From positions 1,447,556 through 1,511,555 of the forward strand of contig NZ_QCXX01000001.1 of the NCBI RefSeq assembly GCF_003071065.1: a DNA stretch of 64,000 nucleotides, read 5' to 3'. This document shows, piece after piece, positions 27,736 to 37,400 of the stretch. The notes beneath the pieces were generated by a model, which saw only the letters and a program-made list of their open reading frames with translations, was not told the origin of the DNA and searched no databases. Source of the DNA: Sphingobacterium athyrii (GTDB lineage: Bacteria > Bacteroidota > Bacteroidia > Sphingobacteriales > Sphingobacteriaceae). Position 1 is the stretch's first letter. Every line of letters begins with the position of its first letter. The position numbers and the translations under genes were made by a program.

Positions 27736-29147
27736 TAGATAGTACCCTTCAAAAATTCAATAAAATAGTAGTGTTTCTGTAGCGCGATCCGAGCGGATTC
27801 CAGATCAAAGTTTGTCTTGAGGCATTGCATATCGGCATCCAATAGATCCGTAATCAGTGCCGAAGACTTGAAATATCTATTTTTTATAATACGGGCATTT
27901 TCCTTAGCCAGCGCCACATTTTTTTGACAGACCGCCTGTTGCTCCAATGCAAGATTATAATCCAAATAAGCCTTCAACAGTTCATTTTCCACCGCTTCCT
28001 CTTCATGATGGTGTTTGACCTCTTCCCGCTTCAACGCGACCTGAGCTCCCCGAACAATATTTTTGTTGAGGTACAAAGCGGATATCGGGATGTTCAATTT
28101 AAGGCCCACTATATTTAAGTTGTACCAGTTCGCATTATATGGATATAAAAATACCTGTGGATTGGCAAAAGTAAATGTGTTGGTCAAGCCCAATTCAGGC
28201 AGATAATTTGATTTGGCCTCTTTGATATCCAGTTTTTTTAATGCAACTTCCTTTTCAGATTTTAACAGCACAAAAGCCTGCTGTCTCGCAATGGCCACAA
28301 GTTCCGCATAGTTCAGCGGATGACTTTCCATCGGGATACATATCGGAATAATTTCTTGTCGTATATCGGCGATCAACTGTAATTTTTGGTTAATTGCCCT
28401 GATATCATTAGCGATCTGCACCAGCAGCAGTTCACGCTTGGACAATTCAAGAGAAATCCGTAACACATCACTATGTAATACAACACCTGCGGTGTAACGA
28501 TGTTCGATCTCTTTCAGTTGCGTCCGCTGATCTTTGATATCTTCTTCGATCAGAGCCCTGTTGCGATAAGCTAAATTCAAATCCAAAAATAAGTTGGAGA
28601 TTTCCAGCTTGATCGCCGCGGTGGCACTCTTCCAGTCAATGTTCGCCAGTTCAAGTTCCAGCTTTTTTGATTCGATCTTCATCAGATCCCGATGGCCATT
28701 GTAGAGATTCAGGTAAAAATCGAGTCCTGTGTCATATAAATAATGGATAACATCGTGCTGTGATGGTTTGGCGAATATCCCCTGATCGTAAACAGGCATG
28801 TTGCTTGCATAACTTGCAGAAGCCCTGATATTGATTTTAGGCAGTAATTCCATCCGTTGCTGCTGTAAAGCTATCCCCTTTTCCTGTAACAGCAAATGAG
28901 ACTGTTCAATATACTTACTGTTTTGCAGCGACTTACTGATCAAATCAGCGAGCGAGATGCGTAGCGAGTCCTGCGCCTGTGTTTCTAAAACGGAGCATAC
29001 AAGTACCGTAATGGTGCCGAATGCTTTTGCCCAAAAGGGTGGAAAAAAGTTCACTTGTGCGTATGTTATTTTTTGCGTTGCAAACTTAGATACTAATCGG
29101 AATATGCATTTCTTCACAAACGCCAATATGTTATGAAAAAAAGACAT
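27735..29147 (-). CDS. TolC-family outer-membrane channel of the MFS exporter
   Basis: The product has 470 residues from the longest start, with two OEP repeats and the usual helices (for example QRMELLPKINIRASASY and YFKSSALITDLLDADMQCLK). The signal-like hydrophobic stretch FGTITVLVCSVLETQAQ ends at about residue 59, so translation may start later than the first ATG or the signal is unusually long. It is first in the operon with HlyD and MFS. Confidence 0.88.
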   Translation of the reverse strand: MSFFHNILAFVKKCIFRLVSKFATQKITYAQVNFFPPFWAKAFGTITVLVCSVLETQAQDSLRISLADLISKSLQNSKYIEQSHLLLQEKGIALQQQRMELLPKINIRASASYASNMPVYDQGIFAKPSQHDVIHYLYDTGLDFYLNLYNGHRDLMKIESKKLELELANIDWKSATAAIKLEISNLFLDLNLAYRNRALIEEDIKDQRTQLKEIEHRYTAGVVLHSDVLRISLELSKRELLLVQIANDIRAINQKLQLIADIRQEIIPICIPMESHPLNYAELVAIARQQAFVLLKSEKEVALKKLDIKEAKSNYLPELGLTNTFTFANPQVFLYPYNANWYNLNIVGLKLNIPISALYLNKNIVRGAQVALKREEVKHHHEEEAVENELLKAYLDYNLALEQQAVCQKNVALAKENARIIKNRYFKSSALITDLLDADMQCLKTNFDLESARIALQKHYYFIEFLKGTI

Positions 29148-29475
29148 TTTTCAATCAATTTTAAACAAAAGAGTAAAATCAGCCAAAAACAGAAGCAAAG
29201 TGGAAATATTAGGACCGCACAGGAATTTCCATCCGCAGCAGATTCAGATCCGTGCAAACTGAGGAGTTATAAAAATATGAGTAAGCTATCATGCTGATGG
29301 CGCCTTCTATGCATCTGACGTCCATGAGCAGACCATCTATACCCTGCATATCAGGCGGTGGCCGACTATCTATTGAAAAAATAAAATTAAGATTTCCAAA
29401 AATGTTTCTCTGATCGGACTGACGGTAACAAAGCCTATTAAAAAAAAATAAAACAACTACAAAACAGACAGTTAT
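29148..29475. other. Intergenic region with possible gene debris
   Basis: This stretch of more than 300 bases separates the exporter operon from the BlaI/BlaR1 pair. No intact frame is seen. One short plus-strand frame ends AYQAVADYLLKK-stop near 29345-29385, which looks like the tail of a lost gene, but it is too short to identify. Confidence 0.3.
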
Positions 29476-29540
29476 AGTTTATCAACTTATTTTTCAGTTT
29501 TAAAACTGAAAAATAAGTTGATAAACTGAAAAATAAGTTA
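29476..29540. promoter_or_regulatory. 52-bp perfect palindrome plus third half-site (probable BlaI operator)
   Basis: Bases 29476-29527 form a perfect palindrome centred on TTTTAAAA (29498-29505). Each half contains AACTGAAAAATAAGTT. The same 16-base element is repeated directly at 29524-29539, giving three half-sites in 65 bp just ahead of the blaI-like start. BlaI/MecI repressors bind such dyads, so an autoregulatory operator is likely, and the RNA could also fold into a long hairpin. Confidence 0.7.
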
Positions 29541-29552
29541 TAGCTTTAAACT

Positions 29553-29924
29553 ATGGAAGAATTAACAAAAAAAGAAGAAGAGGTTATGCATGCTATATGG
29601 AAATTAAAGCAGGCCTTTGTCAAAGATATCATTGAATATATGGATCCAGCACAAACGACTCCCTATAATACCATATCATCCATTGTACGGATTTTAGAGA
29701 AAAAAGGGTATGTGGGTTTCAATGCCTACGGGAAGACTTATCAATATTATCCGCTCATCTCCAAGATGCAGTACCGAAAGTTTTTCTTTTCTCGCGTGAT
29801 GAACAAATATTTTGATGATTCTGTCGAAAATTTGGTTTCATTCATTGTAAAAGAACAACAGATCAGCGAAACTGACATCGAGAAAATCAAGGAAATTATC
29901 AATAAAAGTAAAGAAGATGAATAA
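29553..29924 (+). CDS. BlaI/MecI/CopY-family repressor
   Basis: This 123-residue winged-helix protein has the family pattern LTKKEEEVMHAIWKLKQAFVKDI, read in pieces, then TPYNTISSIVRILEKKGYV and a C-terminal dimerisation helix pair. BlaI/MecI repressors are dimers that leave DNA when their membrane sensor starts a proteolytic signal. The sensor gene starts eight bases before its stop. The palindrome directly upstream is the expected binding site. Confidence 0.92.
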   Translation: MEELTKKEEEVMHAIWKLKQAFVKDIIEYMDPAQTTPYNTISSIVRILEKKGYVGFNAYGKTYQYYPLISKMQYRKFFFSRVMNKYFDDSVENLVSFIVKEQQISETDIEKIKEIINKSKEDE

Positions 29925-31386
29925 CCTATTTTCCTATAGCATAGAGGCCAATGTCAGTTTGCTTATTTTAGTCTCGCTGTTTGTCTTGGCTTTTCGGCAG
30001 CTTTCATTTTTTCGTTTGAACCGATTTTTGCTTATTGCATTGGTTAGCTTCTGTAGCGTAGTTCCCTTTCTTAAATTTAAGACCGATTATGTCGATTTAA
30101 ACGATCCCAAAACAAAGTCAAATCAGGAGATAGCGTTACAAGAGCAGTTAAGCAATTCCAATACGCCTCTTTTGATCGAGTCCGAACAACAACCCAACCT
30201 ATGGGACAAGTTGGAGTTAAAAAAAATACTCGCTTATGCTTATCTACTGATCGCAGTCTTCTTTCTGATACGATTAGTTTATCGGTGCTTAAAGCTCGCA
30301 TTCCGCTTAAAGAAAATGGATTTTCAGGTGCATCAGGGAATTAAAGTGATTCAACCGTTTAATCAATTCAATAATTGTTCGATCTTTCATTACATCGTGA
30401 TGGATAAAAACGCAATTGAAAGTCATGAAGGCAAGCTCATCTTTGCCCATGAGGCACAGCATATTTTGAAAGGGCATGCCTGCGACAAATTATACATCGA
30501 ATTGATGTGCTGCTTTTTCTGGATAAACCCCGCCATTTACTGGGTTCGGAAAGAACTGCACCGCCTACATGAGTTTCAGGTCGACCGTGCAGTGGGCGAA
30601 TGCTATGGAAAGACCGATTATGCAAGCTTCCTGCTGAATCTGACACAACAACATCAACAATTAGATTATATGCAAAGTAGAATTTTAAAAAACCAAAATG
30701 AATTGGTAGAACGCATCGACAGGTTGATGCGAAATCTATCGCCACGCACGAAAGGTTATCAGTATCTGCTGTTTGTTCCCTGTATATTCGTGTTAATTGT
30801 CTCTTTTTCTTTTATTAATCCCCCAAAAGAAAAAATCACTGCGCTCACTGCTGTTAAAAACGGTGTAAAGACCATTGTGCTGGATCCGGGACATGGCGGC
30901 AAAGATAATGGCGCCACCAACAGCAAAGGCCTGAAAGAGAAAGATCTTACGTTACAGGCTTGTAAGATGATTCAAAATGAACTTGAAAAAGAAGGTTTTC
31001 AAGTTGTATTAACCCATTCGAAAGACGAATTTATGATGCTCAAAGACCGCGCGGCATTTACCGGCGATGCCTTGGTTTCCATTCATTTCGATGTCGATCC
31101 TTCAAACACAAAACTGCCAATCGGCTTATTTTATCCAAAAGCCGTTGAGCTCCCGAAGATACAGGATCAAAGTCGGGAATTCGCATTCCGTCTCACACAA
31201 AATTTAAAAAATCAAGGATTGAGTACGCAGAAACCAGTTGAAAGCCATAGTCACGCTATCCTACGGGGAGCAAAAATACCTGCGCTCATTGTCAGCTTGG
31301 GGAATATAAATACATTTTCCGACACATTGGACCCGCAATTTATCAGCGCTTTCGCCAAAGCAATAAAAACCTCTCTGTCGGAATAG
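29917..31386 (+). CDS. BlaR1-like M56 membrane metalloprotease fused to an amidase_3-like domain
   Basis: The 489-residue protein has transmembrane segments near 12-28, 36-52, 104-122 and 283-301 and an M56 protease core with the zinc motif HEAQH at 178-182. Instead of a penicillin-binding or TonB C-terminal domain, it ends in an N-acetylmuramoyl-L-alanine amidase (amidase_3) fold at about 318-487. There the zinc ligands His326 (DPGHGG), Glu341 and His390 (SIHFD) are present. The usual catalytic Glu near the end (VELGFxSN in the family) is replaced by Ser460 in VSLGNIN. The likely role is a sensor that binds cell-wall fragments and triggers cleavage of BlaI. Confidence 0.85.
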   Translation: MNNLFSYSIEANVSLLILVSLFVLAFRQLSFFRLNRFLLIALVSFCSVVPFLKFKTDYVDLNDPKTKSNQEIALQEQLSNSNTPLLIESEQQPNLWDKLELKKILAYAYLLIAVFFLIRLVYRCLKLAFRLKKMDFQVHQGIKVIQPFNQFNNCSIFHYIVMDKNAIESHEGKLIFAHEAQHILKGHACDKLYIELMCCFFWINPAIYWVRKELHRLHEFQVDRAVGECYGKTDYASFLLNLTQQHQQLDYMQSRILKNQNELVERIDRLMRNLSPRTKGYQYLLFVPCIFVLIVSFSFINPPKEKITALTAVKNGVKTIVLDPGHGGKDNGATNSKGLKEKDLTLQACKMIQNELEKEGFQVVLTHSKDEFMMLKDRAAFTGDALVSIHFDVDPSNTKLPIGLFYPKAVELPKIQDQSREFAFRLTQNLKNQGLSTQKPVESHSHAILRGAKIPALIVSLGNINTFSDTLDPQFISAFAKAIKTSLSE

Positions 31387-31431
31387 TTTTTTGTAAAACT
31401 ATCCGTTAATTCTTTTTACAAAGATTCCAAA

Positions 31432-31465
31432 CAATAGAAGATTCCCTATAGGGAGTCTTCTATTG
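31432..31465. terminator. Convergent stem-loop terminator
   Basis: CAATAGAAGATTCCC (31432-31446) pairs with GGGAGTCTTCTATTG (31451-31465), 13 of 15 positions matching. It lies between the BlaR1-like gene and the minus-strand DUF3050 gene and overlaps the latter's last codons. Confidence 0.65.
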
Positions 31466-32210
31466 CATTCCAGAGCTCAATGCGCTTTTGAAGCGCCTCT
31501 TTACTCACTATTTTCATTTCTTCCCATTTCTCGTCATCCTCTTTGGCCAAATCGGTAATCATTTGCATGGCTAAAGGACCATGTTCATCACCATCGAGAT
31601 CAATATGACGCTGGAAATAGTAAATAAAATTATCCAAGCTCGATTCTGGGAAGTTGGTTTTTAGCTCCTGCAAAATAGAGGTAAACATACCTGGGATAAG
31701 ATCCTCACGTCCGAATGTAAAAGCTGCGGCAATTTTATGTACCTGTCCCTCTTCGATCAGTTCAAAAGTAAAGTTCAGAAAATCTTTAATCCGTTTGTCC
31801 AAAGTTGTCAAAGCAATGGCATCGAAAATACTTTTGGATTTCTTGGCATGGGCGATAAACTTATTGATCAGGTGTGGATCTGCCCCCATTTCACTCATTG
31901 CGTCCAGATACATTTCAAAATGGCTCAACCGACGACCATCAATGTATTCGTCAGATTCCTCAGCCAATACAATCTCGTTGATCAGATAGCGTGTCGATGG
32001 ATGCTCGCTCGCAAACCAAGGTAAAGTCGTACAGGTCAGTTTAATCTGTAAAGCTTTTAGTAGAGACATAAAATCCCATACAGCGTAAACATGCCCTTCT
32101 GTAAAAGAACGTAGATGCTTGATCGTTTTGATCTTACGATATAAAGGGTGTTGCAATAATACCTCGCGTTCGGCAGCAATGTATTCGTTAATTTCCGCAA
32201 TTCTATTCAT
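31446..32210 (-). CDS. DUF3050 (heme-oxygenase-like fold) protein
   Basis: The 254-residue protein matches the DUF3050 family. It has HPLYRKIKTIKHLRSFTEGHV split near the start with conserved His, the FMEHHVYAVWDFMSLLK-like segment EGHVYAVWDFMSLLKAL, then EIVLAEESDEYIDGRRLSHFEMY and FYYFQRHIDLDGDEHGPLA-like FIYYFQRHIDLDGDEHG. The pattern of Glu and His residues resembles diiron heme-oxygenase-like oxidases, suggesting a metal-dependent oxidative enzyme, but no reaction is known to me. It is a single gene. Confidence 0.85.
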   Translation of the reverse strand: MNRIAEINEYIAAEREVLLQHPLYRKIKTIKHLRSFTEGHVYAVWDFMSLLKALQIKLTCTTLPWFASEHPSTRYLINEIVLAEESDEYIDGRRLSHFEMYLDAMSEMGADPHLINKFIAHAKKSKSIFDAIALTTLDKRIKDFLNFTFELIEEGQVHKIAAAFTFGREDLIPGMFTSILQELKTNFPESSLDNFIYYFQRHIDLDGDEHGPLAMQMITDLAKEDDEKWEEMKIVSKEALQKRIELWNAIEDSL

Positions 32211-32436
32211 GGCGCAAAAGTATTGTCTTATCGCTGTTTTTTAAAGTATTTTCAATGAGATTACAGTAACATGATAAATTCCCCTTCCGGCTATCCGCTT
32301 CATAACCAAATCACAGACAACAGCTAACTAAATCACAGGCAACAGTCAGCCTCTACATTTGATCGTCCTAATCTTCTTGTCAATGCTCATTTACCGTTAA
32401 AAACAAAAATATTTTTTATTATAAAAAATAATCTAC

Positions 32437-32603
32437 TATATTTGTAGAGTATTCAGAATTGCATGATGCAATACCAACCGAGTGTAGGCACCGCGGTGGT
32501 AAATTAATACGGGTTTCGACCAAAATAAACGTTGCACAACGCTTATTTTCCCAACAAGATCTGGATACAGTTTATGGTTTAATCCTTTAAATTTTTAAAT
32601 TGT
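32437..32603 (+). promoter_or_regulatory. Promoter and long structured 5' leader of the 87-residue protein gene
   Basis: A perfect -7 element TATATTTG at 32437-32444 is followed by about 150 bases of untranslated leader. This holds a 15-base perfect dyad ATTGCAT-G-ATGCAAT (32458-32472) and a strong hairpin pairing AAAATAA-CGTTG with CAACG-TTATTTT (32522-32549). The length and structure suggest control at the RNA level. I do not recognise a known riboswitch class. Confidence 0.45.
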
Positions 32604-32867
32604 ATGGCTACAACAACAAATCTTTACCAACACTTACTGGAAAAATTCAACTATTATTCTACGGACGAACTGATACAACTCAACAACGACACCATCTTAG
32701 GACAAGGTTGGGGTTCGGCCAAGGCAACCTTTCGAACTGCTTTGATCAGTACGTTCTCCAAAAGAGGACTGGATCTTTCCAACATCATTTCCAAGGAAGA
32801 CGGTTTTACCTCAGTAAAGCAGGTGCCTGTACGTTTGGAACAGAACGTCTTGATCCCTTTACAGTAA
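32604..32867 (+). CDS. Small hypothetical protein
   Basis: The 87-residue product (start MATTTNLYQHLLEKF) is hydrophilic and mostly alpha-helical by eye, without signal peptide or known motif. An overlapping frame starting four bases earlier gives a less protein-like product. The clear promoter and long leader argue that it is expressed. Function unknown. Confidence 0.55.
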   Translation: MATTTNLYQHLLEKFNYYSTDELIQLNNDTILGQGWGSAKATFRTALISTFSKRGLDLSNIISKEDGFTSVKQVPVRLEQNVLIPLQ

Positions 32868-32879
32868 TCGCATCGGCAC

Positions 32880-32917
32880 AAAAAACAGCGCGCATCGAAA
32901 GGACTTCGTGCGCGCTG
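32880..32917 (-). terminator. Terminator of the polysaccharide utilisation operon
   Basis: CAGCGCGCA (32886-32894) pairs with TGCGCGCTG (32909-32917), with inner CGAA/TTCG pairing. On the minus strand it is followed by TTTTTTG, so it ends transcription running from the SusD gene. It can also stop plus-strand transcription less efficiently. Confidence 0.75.
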
Positions 32918-32965
32918 CTGTTGTTGGTTTAGGAAATTGCCGATCAAAAGAAGGCGATAATCTTA

Positions 32966-34483
32966 TTATTTGTAATTTGGATTCTGAATTAACACACCTG
33001 CGCTCTTTTCAATTTCTGTTTGTGGTAATGGCCAGCGGTAAAATTTGTCTTCAAAATGATAGGGCACTTTACTGTCTTTGACCGCATTGAGTACTTCGCC
33101 TGCGATATGCCAACGGATCAGGTCGTAATGCCGTAGTCCTTCGAAAGCAAGTTCTACCCTTCTTTCGTGGCGGATACGTTCGCGCATTTTTTCCTTGGTA
33201 TAACCGGCAGGGAACCCGGGCATCTGGACGCGGCTCCTCAGGGTTTTCATGGCATCGTAAACCGATTGATCTGGCCCGGCGATTTCATTTTGTGCTTCGG
33301 CATACATCAATAACACCTCCCCAAACCGCAGTACAACCGCATCCTGCTGGCTCAATGTTGAAAAGCCAAAAGGTAAGTTGGCCGGATCCAGAAATTTCAG
33401 CACCCCATAACCTGTAGGCCGCGGGTTGGACGGTGTATGGATCTTACCACCACCAAAGTCAGGATGATCCACAAAAATTGTTTTGCTCAATCGCGGATCC
33501 CTATCTTTAAACGGATTGGTCCGGTCCGTCAATGGTGATTCACCAAAAGGCAGACCATCTTTGCATTCATAGGTATCCACGAGGTTTTGTAAAGGTGAAG
33601 CAGCGATCCAGTCGCCTAGGTACATGTCCCAGGGGGCTGTATTATTCGGTGCCAGAAAATTGACCGAAAAGATAATCTCGGTATTGTTCTTCTGTGTTGC
33701 ATCGCGAAAGACATTTTCAAAAGCCATACTCAGGGTATACTCTTTCATGACATCGGTGCATAAGTCCTTTACCTCTTTCAAGATTGCTAAATCTGGCACC
33801 CCTTTGTCACCGTAAGCCGCAAACAATAAAACTCGTGCTTTCAAGGTTTTTGCTGAACTTGCGGTCGCATGTCCCCCATTATTGAAATAAGGTTTAGCCG
33901 CTAAGTTGGCGATCCCAAAATCCAGATCAGCCCGAATCTGTTTTAGAATATTCTCCGCACTTTCCTTTGGCTGACGCTGATCCTCCAGACTGAGGGGAGT
34001 CAGCACAAGCGGCACCTCACCATAAATACTGTACAATTGGAAATAAACAAAAGCACGGATAAAGCGGGCTTCGGCTTCCATATTTTTCTTCTCTGCATCG
34101 TTCATATCGGAGCCGTTATAACCCTGAAGCTTCTCGATCAGGCGATTGGCACGTCCTATTCCCACATAAGCATCGTTATAAATACCGGTTTCGTAGCCCC
34201 CTGTGGTCGGATTTAAATTCCCACCTACGATTTCATTAACGCTACCTGAGTTGAACTGATTGTAGCCATTGTCAGTCAGGCAGTCCCGAAAAGGCATCCC
34301 ATAGGAGAAGGCTTCACTCTGCAACGATGCATAGACACCGGCTAATGCATTATCAAAATCCGATTTTTTGCTAAAATAGTTGTCCGAAGCAATCTGATCC
34401 AAAGGATTGAGGTCCAAGGCACTGTTACAGGAACCAAAAAATAGACCGGATAGCATCAACGCTGTTATAAATTTCTTTTTCAT
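32966..34483 (-). CDS. SusD/RagB-family nutrient-binding outer-membrane lipoprotein
   Basis: The 505-residue surface lipoprotein has signal and lipobox LFFGSC (Cys19). It carries the SusD N-terminal helical region LNPLDQIASDNYFSKKSDFDNALAGVY, read in parts, and the C-terminal family segments ERRVELAFEGLRHYDLIRW and YRWPLPQTEIEKS. SusD proteins form the lid over the SusC barrel and bind glycans. It is the last gene of the large operon, five bases after its SusC partner. Confidence 0.95.
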   Translation of the reverse strand: MKKKFITALMLSGLFFGSCNSALDLNPLDQIASDNYFSKKSDFDNALAGVYASLQSEAFSYGMPFRDCLTDNGYNQFNSGSVNEIVGGNLNPTTGGYETGIYNDAYVGIGRANRLIEKLQGYNGSDMNDAEKKNMEAEARFIRAFVYFQLYSIYGEVPLVLTPLSLEDQRQPKESAENILKQIRADLDFGIANLAAKPYFNNGGHATASSAKTLKARVLLFAAYGDKGVPDLAILKEVKDLCTDVMKEYTLSMAFENVFRDATQKNNTEIIFSVNFLAPNNTAPWDMYLGDWIAASPLQNLVDTYECKDGLPFGESPLTDRTNPFKDRDPRLSKTIFVDHPDFGGGKIHTPSNPRPTGYGVLKFLDPANLPFGFSTLSQQDAVVLRFGEVLLMYAEAQNEIAGPDQSVYDAMKTLRSRVQMPGFPAGYTKEKMRERIRHERRVELAFEGLRHYDLIRWHIAGEVLNAVKDSKVPYHFEDKFYRWPLPQTEIEKSAGVLIQNPNYK

Positions 34484-34488
34484 AGCAC

Positions 34489-37400
34489 TTAAAAGTTAAC
34501 TTGTACACCAAATGAATAAATCTTGTTTTGCGGATACTGTACCAGATCACCATTTCCATAGCGCTCAGGATCCAATCCCTTAAATTTGGTTGCAGTGACG
34601 AGGTTATCACCGGAAAAATAAACACGTAGGCGGTCTATTTTATATTTTTTCAATAGCCCGTTCGGTAATGTATATCCTAACACAAGATTTTTCAACCTGA
34701 AGTATGAAGCATCCTGTATAAAATAACTGGAAGCACGGCTAAATTTCTCCGGAGCACTCCAACCCCAATAAATACGAGGCATGGTCGTCGAAGGATTTTC
34801 AGGTGTCCAACGGTCTAACCAGTCTTTTGTCGGGGGGCTACCTTGTACAAATGGTGTTACACCCCAGCCCGAAACATAGGATTTGACACCATATACCCCT
34901 TGTAATAGGGCCGAAAAGTCAAAGCCCTTAAAACTTGCACTTAGATTAAAACTATAGTTCAGCTTTGGATCCACTCCGGCGATAAGTGTTCGATCGTTAG
35001 CATCAATTTTTCCATCTCCATTGACATCTCGATACTTGAGGTCTCCTGGCAGTGTATTATCATTAAACTGTTTTGGTGAGCTGCTCACTTCAGCCTCCGA
35101 TTGAAAGATACCGACGACCTCGTAGGTATAAAAGCTATCCATGGCGTAGCCATTTTTCTTGATCGTATAGCCTCCGATTTCCGGCTCGCCAAATTTTACC
35201 AGCTTGTTTTTGAAACGGTCGAGGTTTGCACCTAGCTGATAGCTTAAACCTTCCAATGCTCCCGTAGTAATTTGATTCCGATAAGTAATTCCCAATTCAA
35301 CACCCTTATTTTCAACTATACCGTCATTGATATTTGGGGCACCCAACCCGACTATTGCAGTAATTTGCGAAGGTCTTAGAATGTCTGTTGTTCGCTTTTT
35401 ATACCAGTCGAAAGTAATATCCAAATTTTTGAACAGACTTAAATCTACCCCTATATCTGTCATGGTCGTTGTTTCCCATTTGATCAATGGGTTGGTCAAC
35501 CTTTGCTGTGCAACTCCAGATTGCAGGGTATTGTTATCAAAAGAATAATTACCTGTGAGCCCCAATACTGGTTGGTATGGATAATTCAGAGCGTACCCAT
35601 TTACATCAACTACATTCTGATTTCCAAGTTGCCCCCAGGATCCACGGATCTTCAAATTATTCAACCAACTTGAAGTAAGCTCCTTGATAAAGGATTCTTC
35701 CGATACACGCCAGCCTGCAGAGAAAGAAGGGAATGCTGCCCAACGGTTCTTACCGTAAAACTTCGAACTACCATCGTAGCGCATATTGGCTTCCAAGAGG
35801 TATTTCCCTTGATAATCATAGTTCAATCGGCCGAAATAAGAGATCAGCGCCCATTGGTTGGCTGTTCCATTTGCCCGTTGAATATCCGATCCCCCGGCAT
35901 TTAATTCTGTTAGTGTATCGTCGACAAAATTCTGTCGGAAGCCCTGCAGGTAGGTATACTTGCTTTTTTCAATACTATAACCGGCCTGAGCTTTGAGGTG
36001 ATGCGCACCAAACTCACGATCATAGTTGAGGTAAGTAAATAAATTGGTGTATATCGTTTGCTGATCCTGATCCGTAAGGCCCTTTCCAAGATCCAATGTT
36101 GTTCCGAGCGTGCCCGTATGGTAGTAATATTCATCCAACGTTGATTTATAATCCTTGTACTTGTCCATATTGAAATTATAGGCACCTTTGGTATACCAGG
36201 AAAGACCTTTAAACAGTTGAACCTCCATCCAGGCCTGTAGATTGGCAGCATAGTCATCGGTATTGTACGTGAATTTCCGATCCAATACAGCCATTGGGTT
36301 TTTATTGTTGTACTCCCAGTCGTAAGCTTTGTAAGTATACCGTCCACTGCCATCCGGTAAAAATGGGCCATAGGTTGGTGCCTGTGACATGGCTGACAGG
36401 AAGAGGTCTTTGGATCCCCCTGGAATAGATTCGGTATGTCCAGTCTTGAGTAAGATATTTGTTCCGAATTTAATACCTTCCGAGATTTTGGTCGTCAGGT
36501 TGAGCCGAGCGGAATAACGGTCGTAGTTAAAACCTTTGATCATTCCATCCTGATTGACGTAGCCCAAACCAACATTAAAGGTTGTCTTCTCGTTTCCGCC
36601 CTGGATACCGAGATTGTGGGTGTAAGTCGGTTTAGTTTGGAAAATAAGCCCTAGCCAGTCCGTATTTGGATATTTTACAGGATCGTTGCTATTGCGATAG
36701 GCAGCAATCACATCGGCGGGATATAGGCCATCGTTGAGATTGGAATTCTTACGCGCTTCGTTGTATAATTCCATATACTGCGCCGAATTGGTGATCAGAT
36801 CAAACATTTTCGTAGGCTTATAGATACCCACATTACCATCATACTGAACGGTTGTCTTTCCCGATTTCCCTTGTTTTGTCGTGATCAGAATAACGCCATT
36901 GGCTGCACGCGAACCGTAAATTGCTGCGGAGGCTGCATCTTTTAGCACACTAACATTTTCGATATCGTTGGGATTGACGTCGGAGAATTTGCCCTGCACA
37001 CCATCAATGAGCACCAGGGGATCCGATCCGGCACCGCTAAAGGTGCCCTTGCCCCGAATACGGATGGATACGCCTTCATTGCCCGGTTCTCCCGAGCCCT
37101 GATTGATTTGTACGCCCGGGATTGCCCCCTGCAGCATGGAAGCCGTATTGACAACGGGCCGTTTGATCATATCTTTGCCACTCACTGTAGCCACAGCACC
37201 GGTTAGGTTTACTTTCTTTTGCGTACCGTAACCGACCACAACGACCTCTTCCAAACTCGACGAAGCGTCATTCAACTGCACCTTCACGGTTCCCGCATCG
37301 GCAGCAACAGACATTTCCTTAGCGTCAAATCCCAGCGAAGAGAACGTCAGCACGACAGGTCCATCCGCAAGCCTGAGCTCGAATTGTCCATCTTGGTCCG

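Noticed and set aside
32600..32932. 110-codon frame overlapping the 87-residue small gene
   Set aside because: Its product is rich in unlikely residues and runs through the terminator stem at 32886-32917; the frame starting at 32604 is more protein-like.
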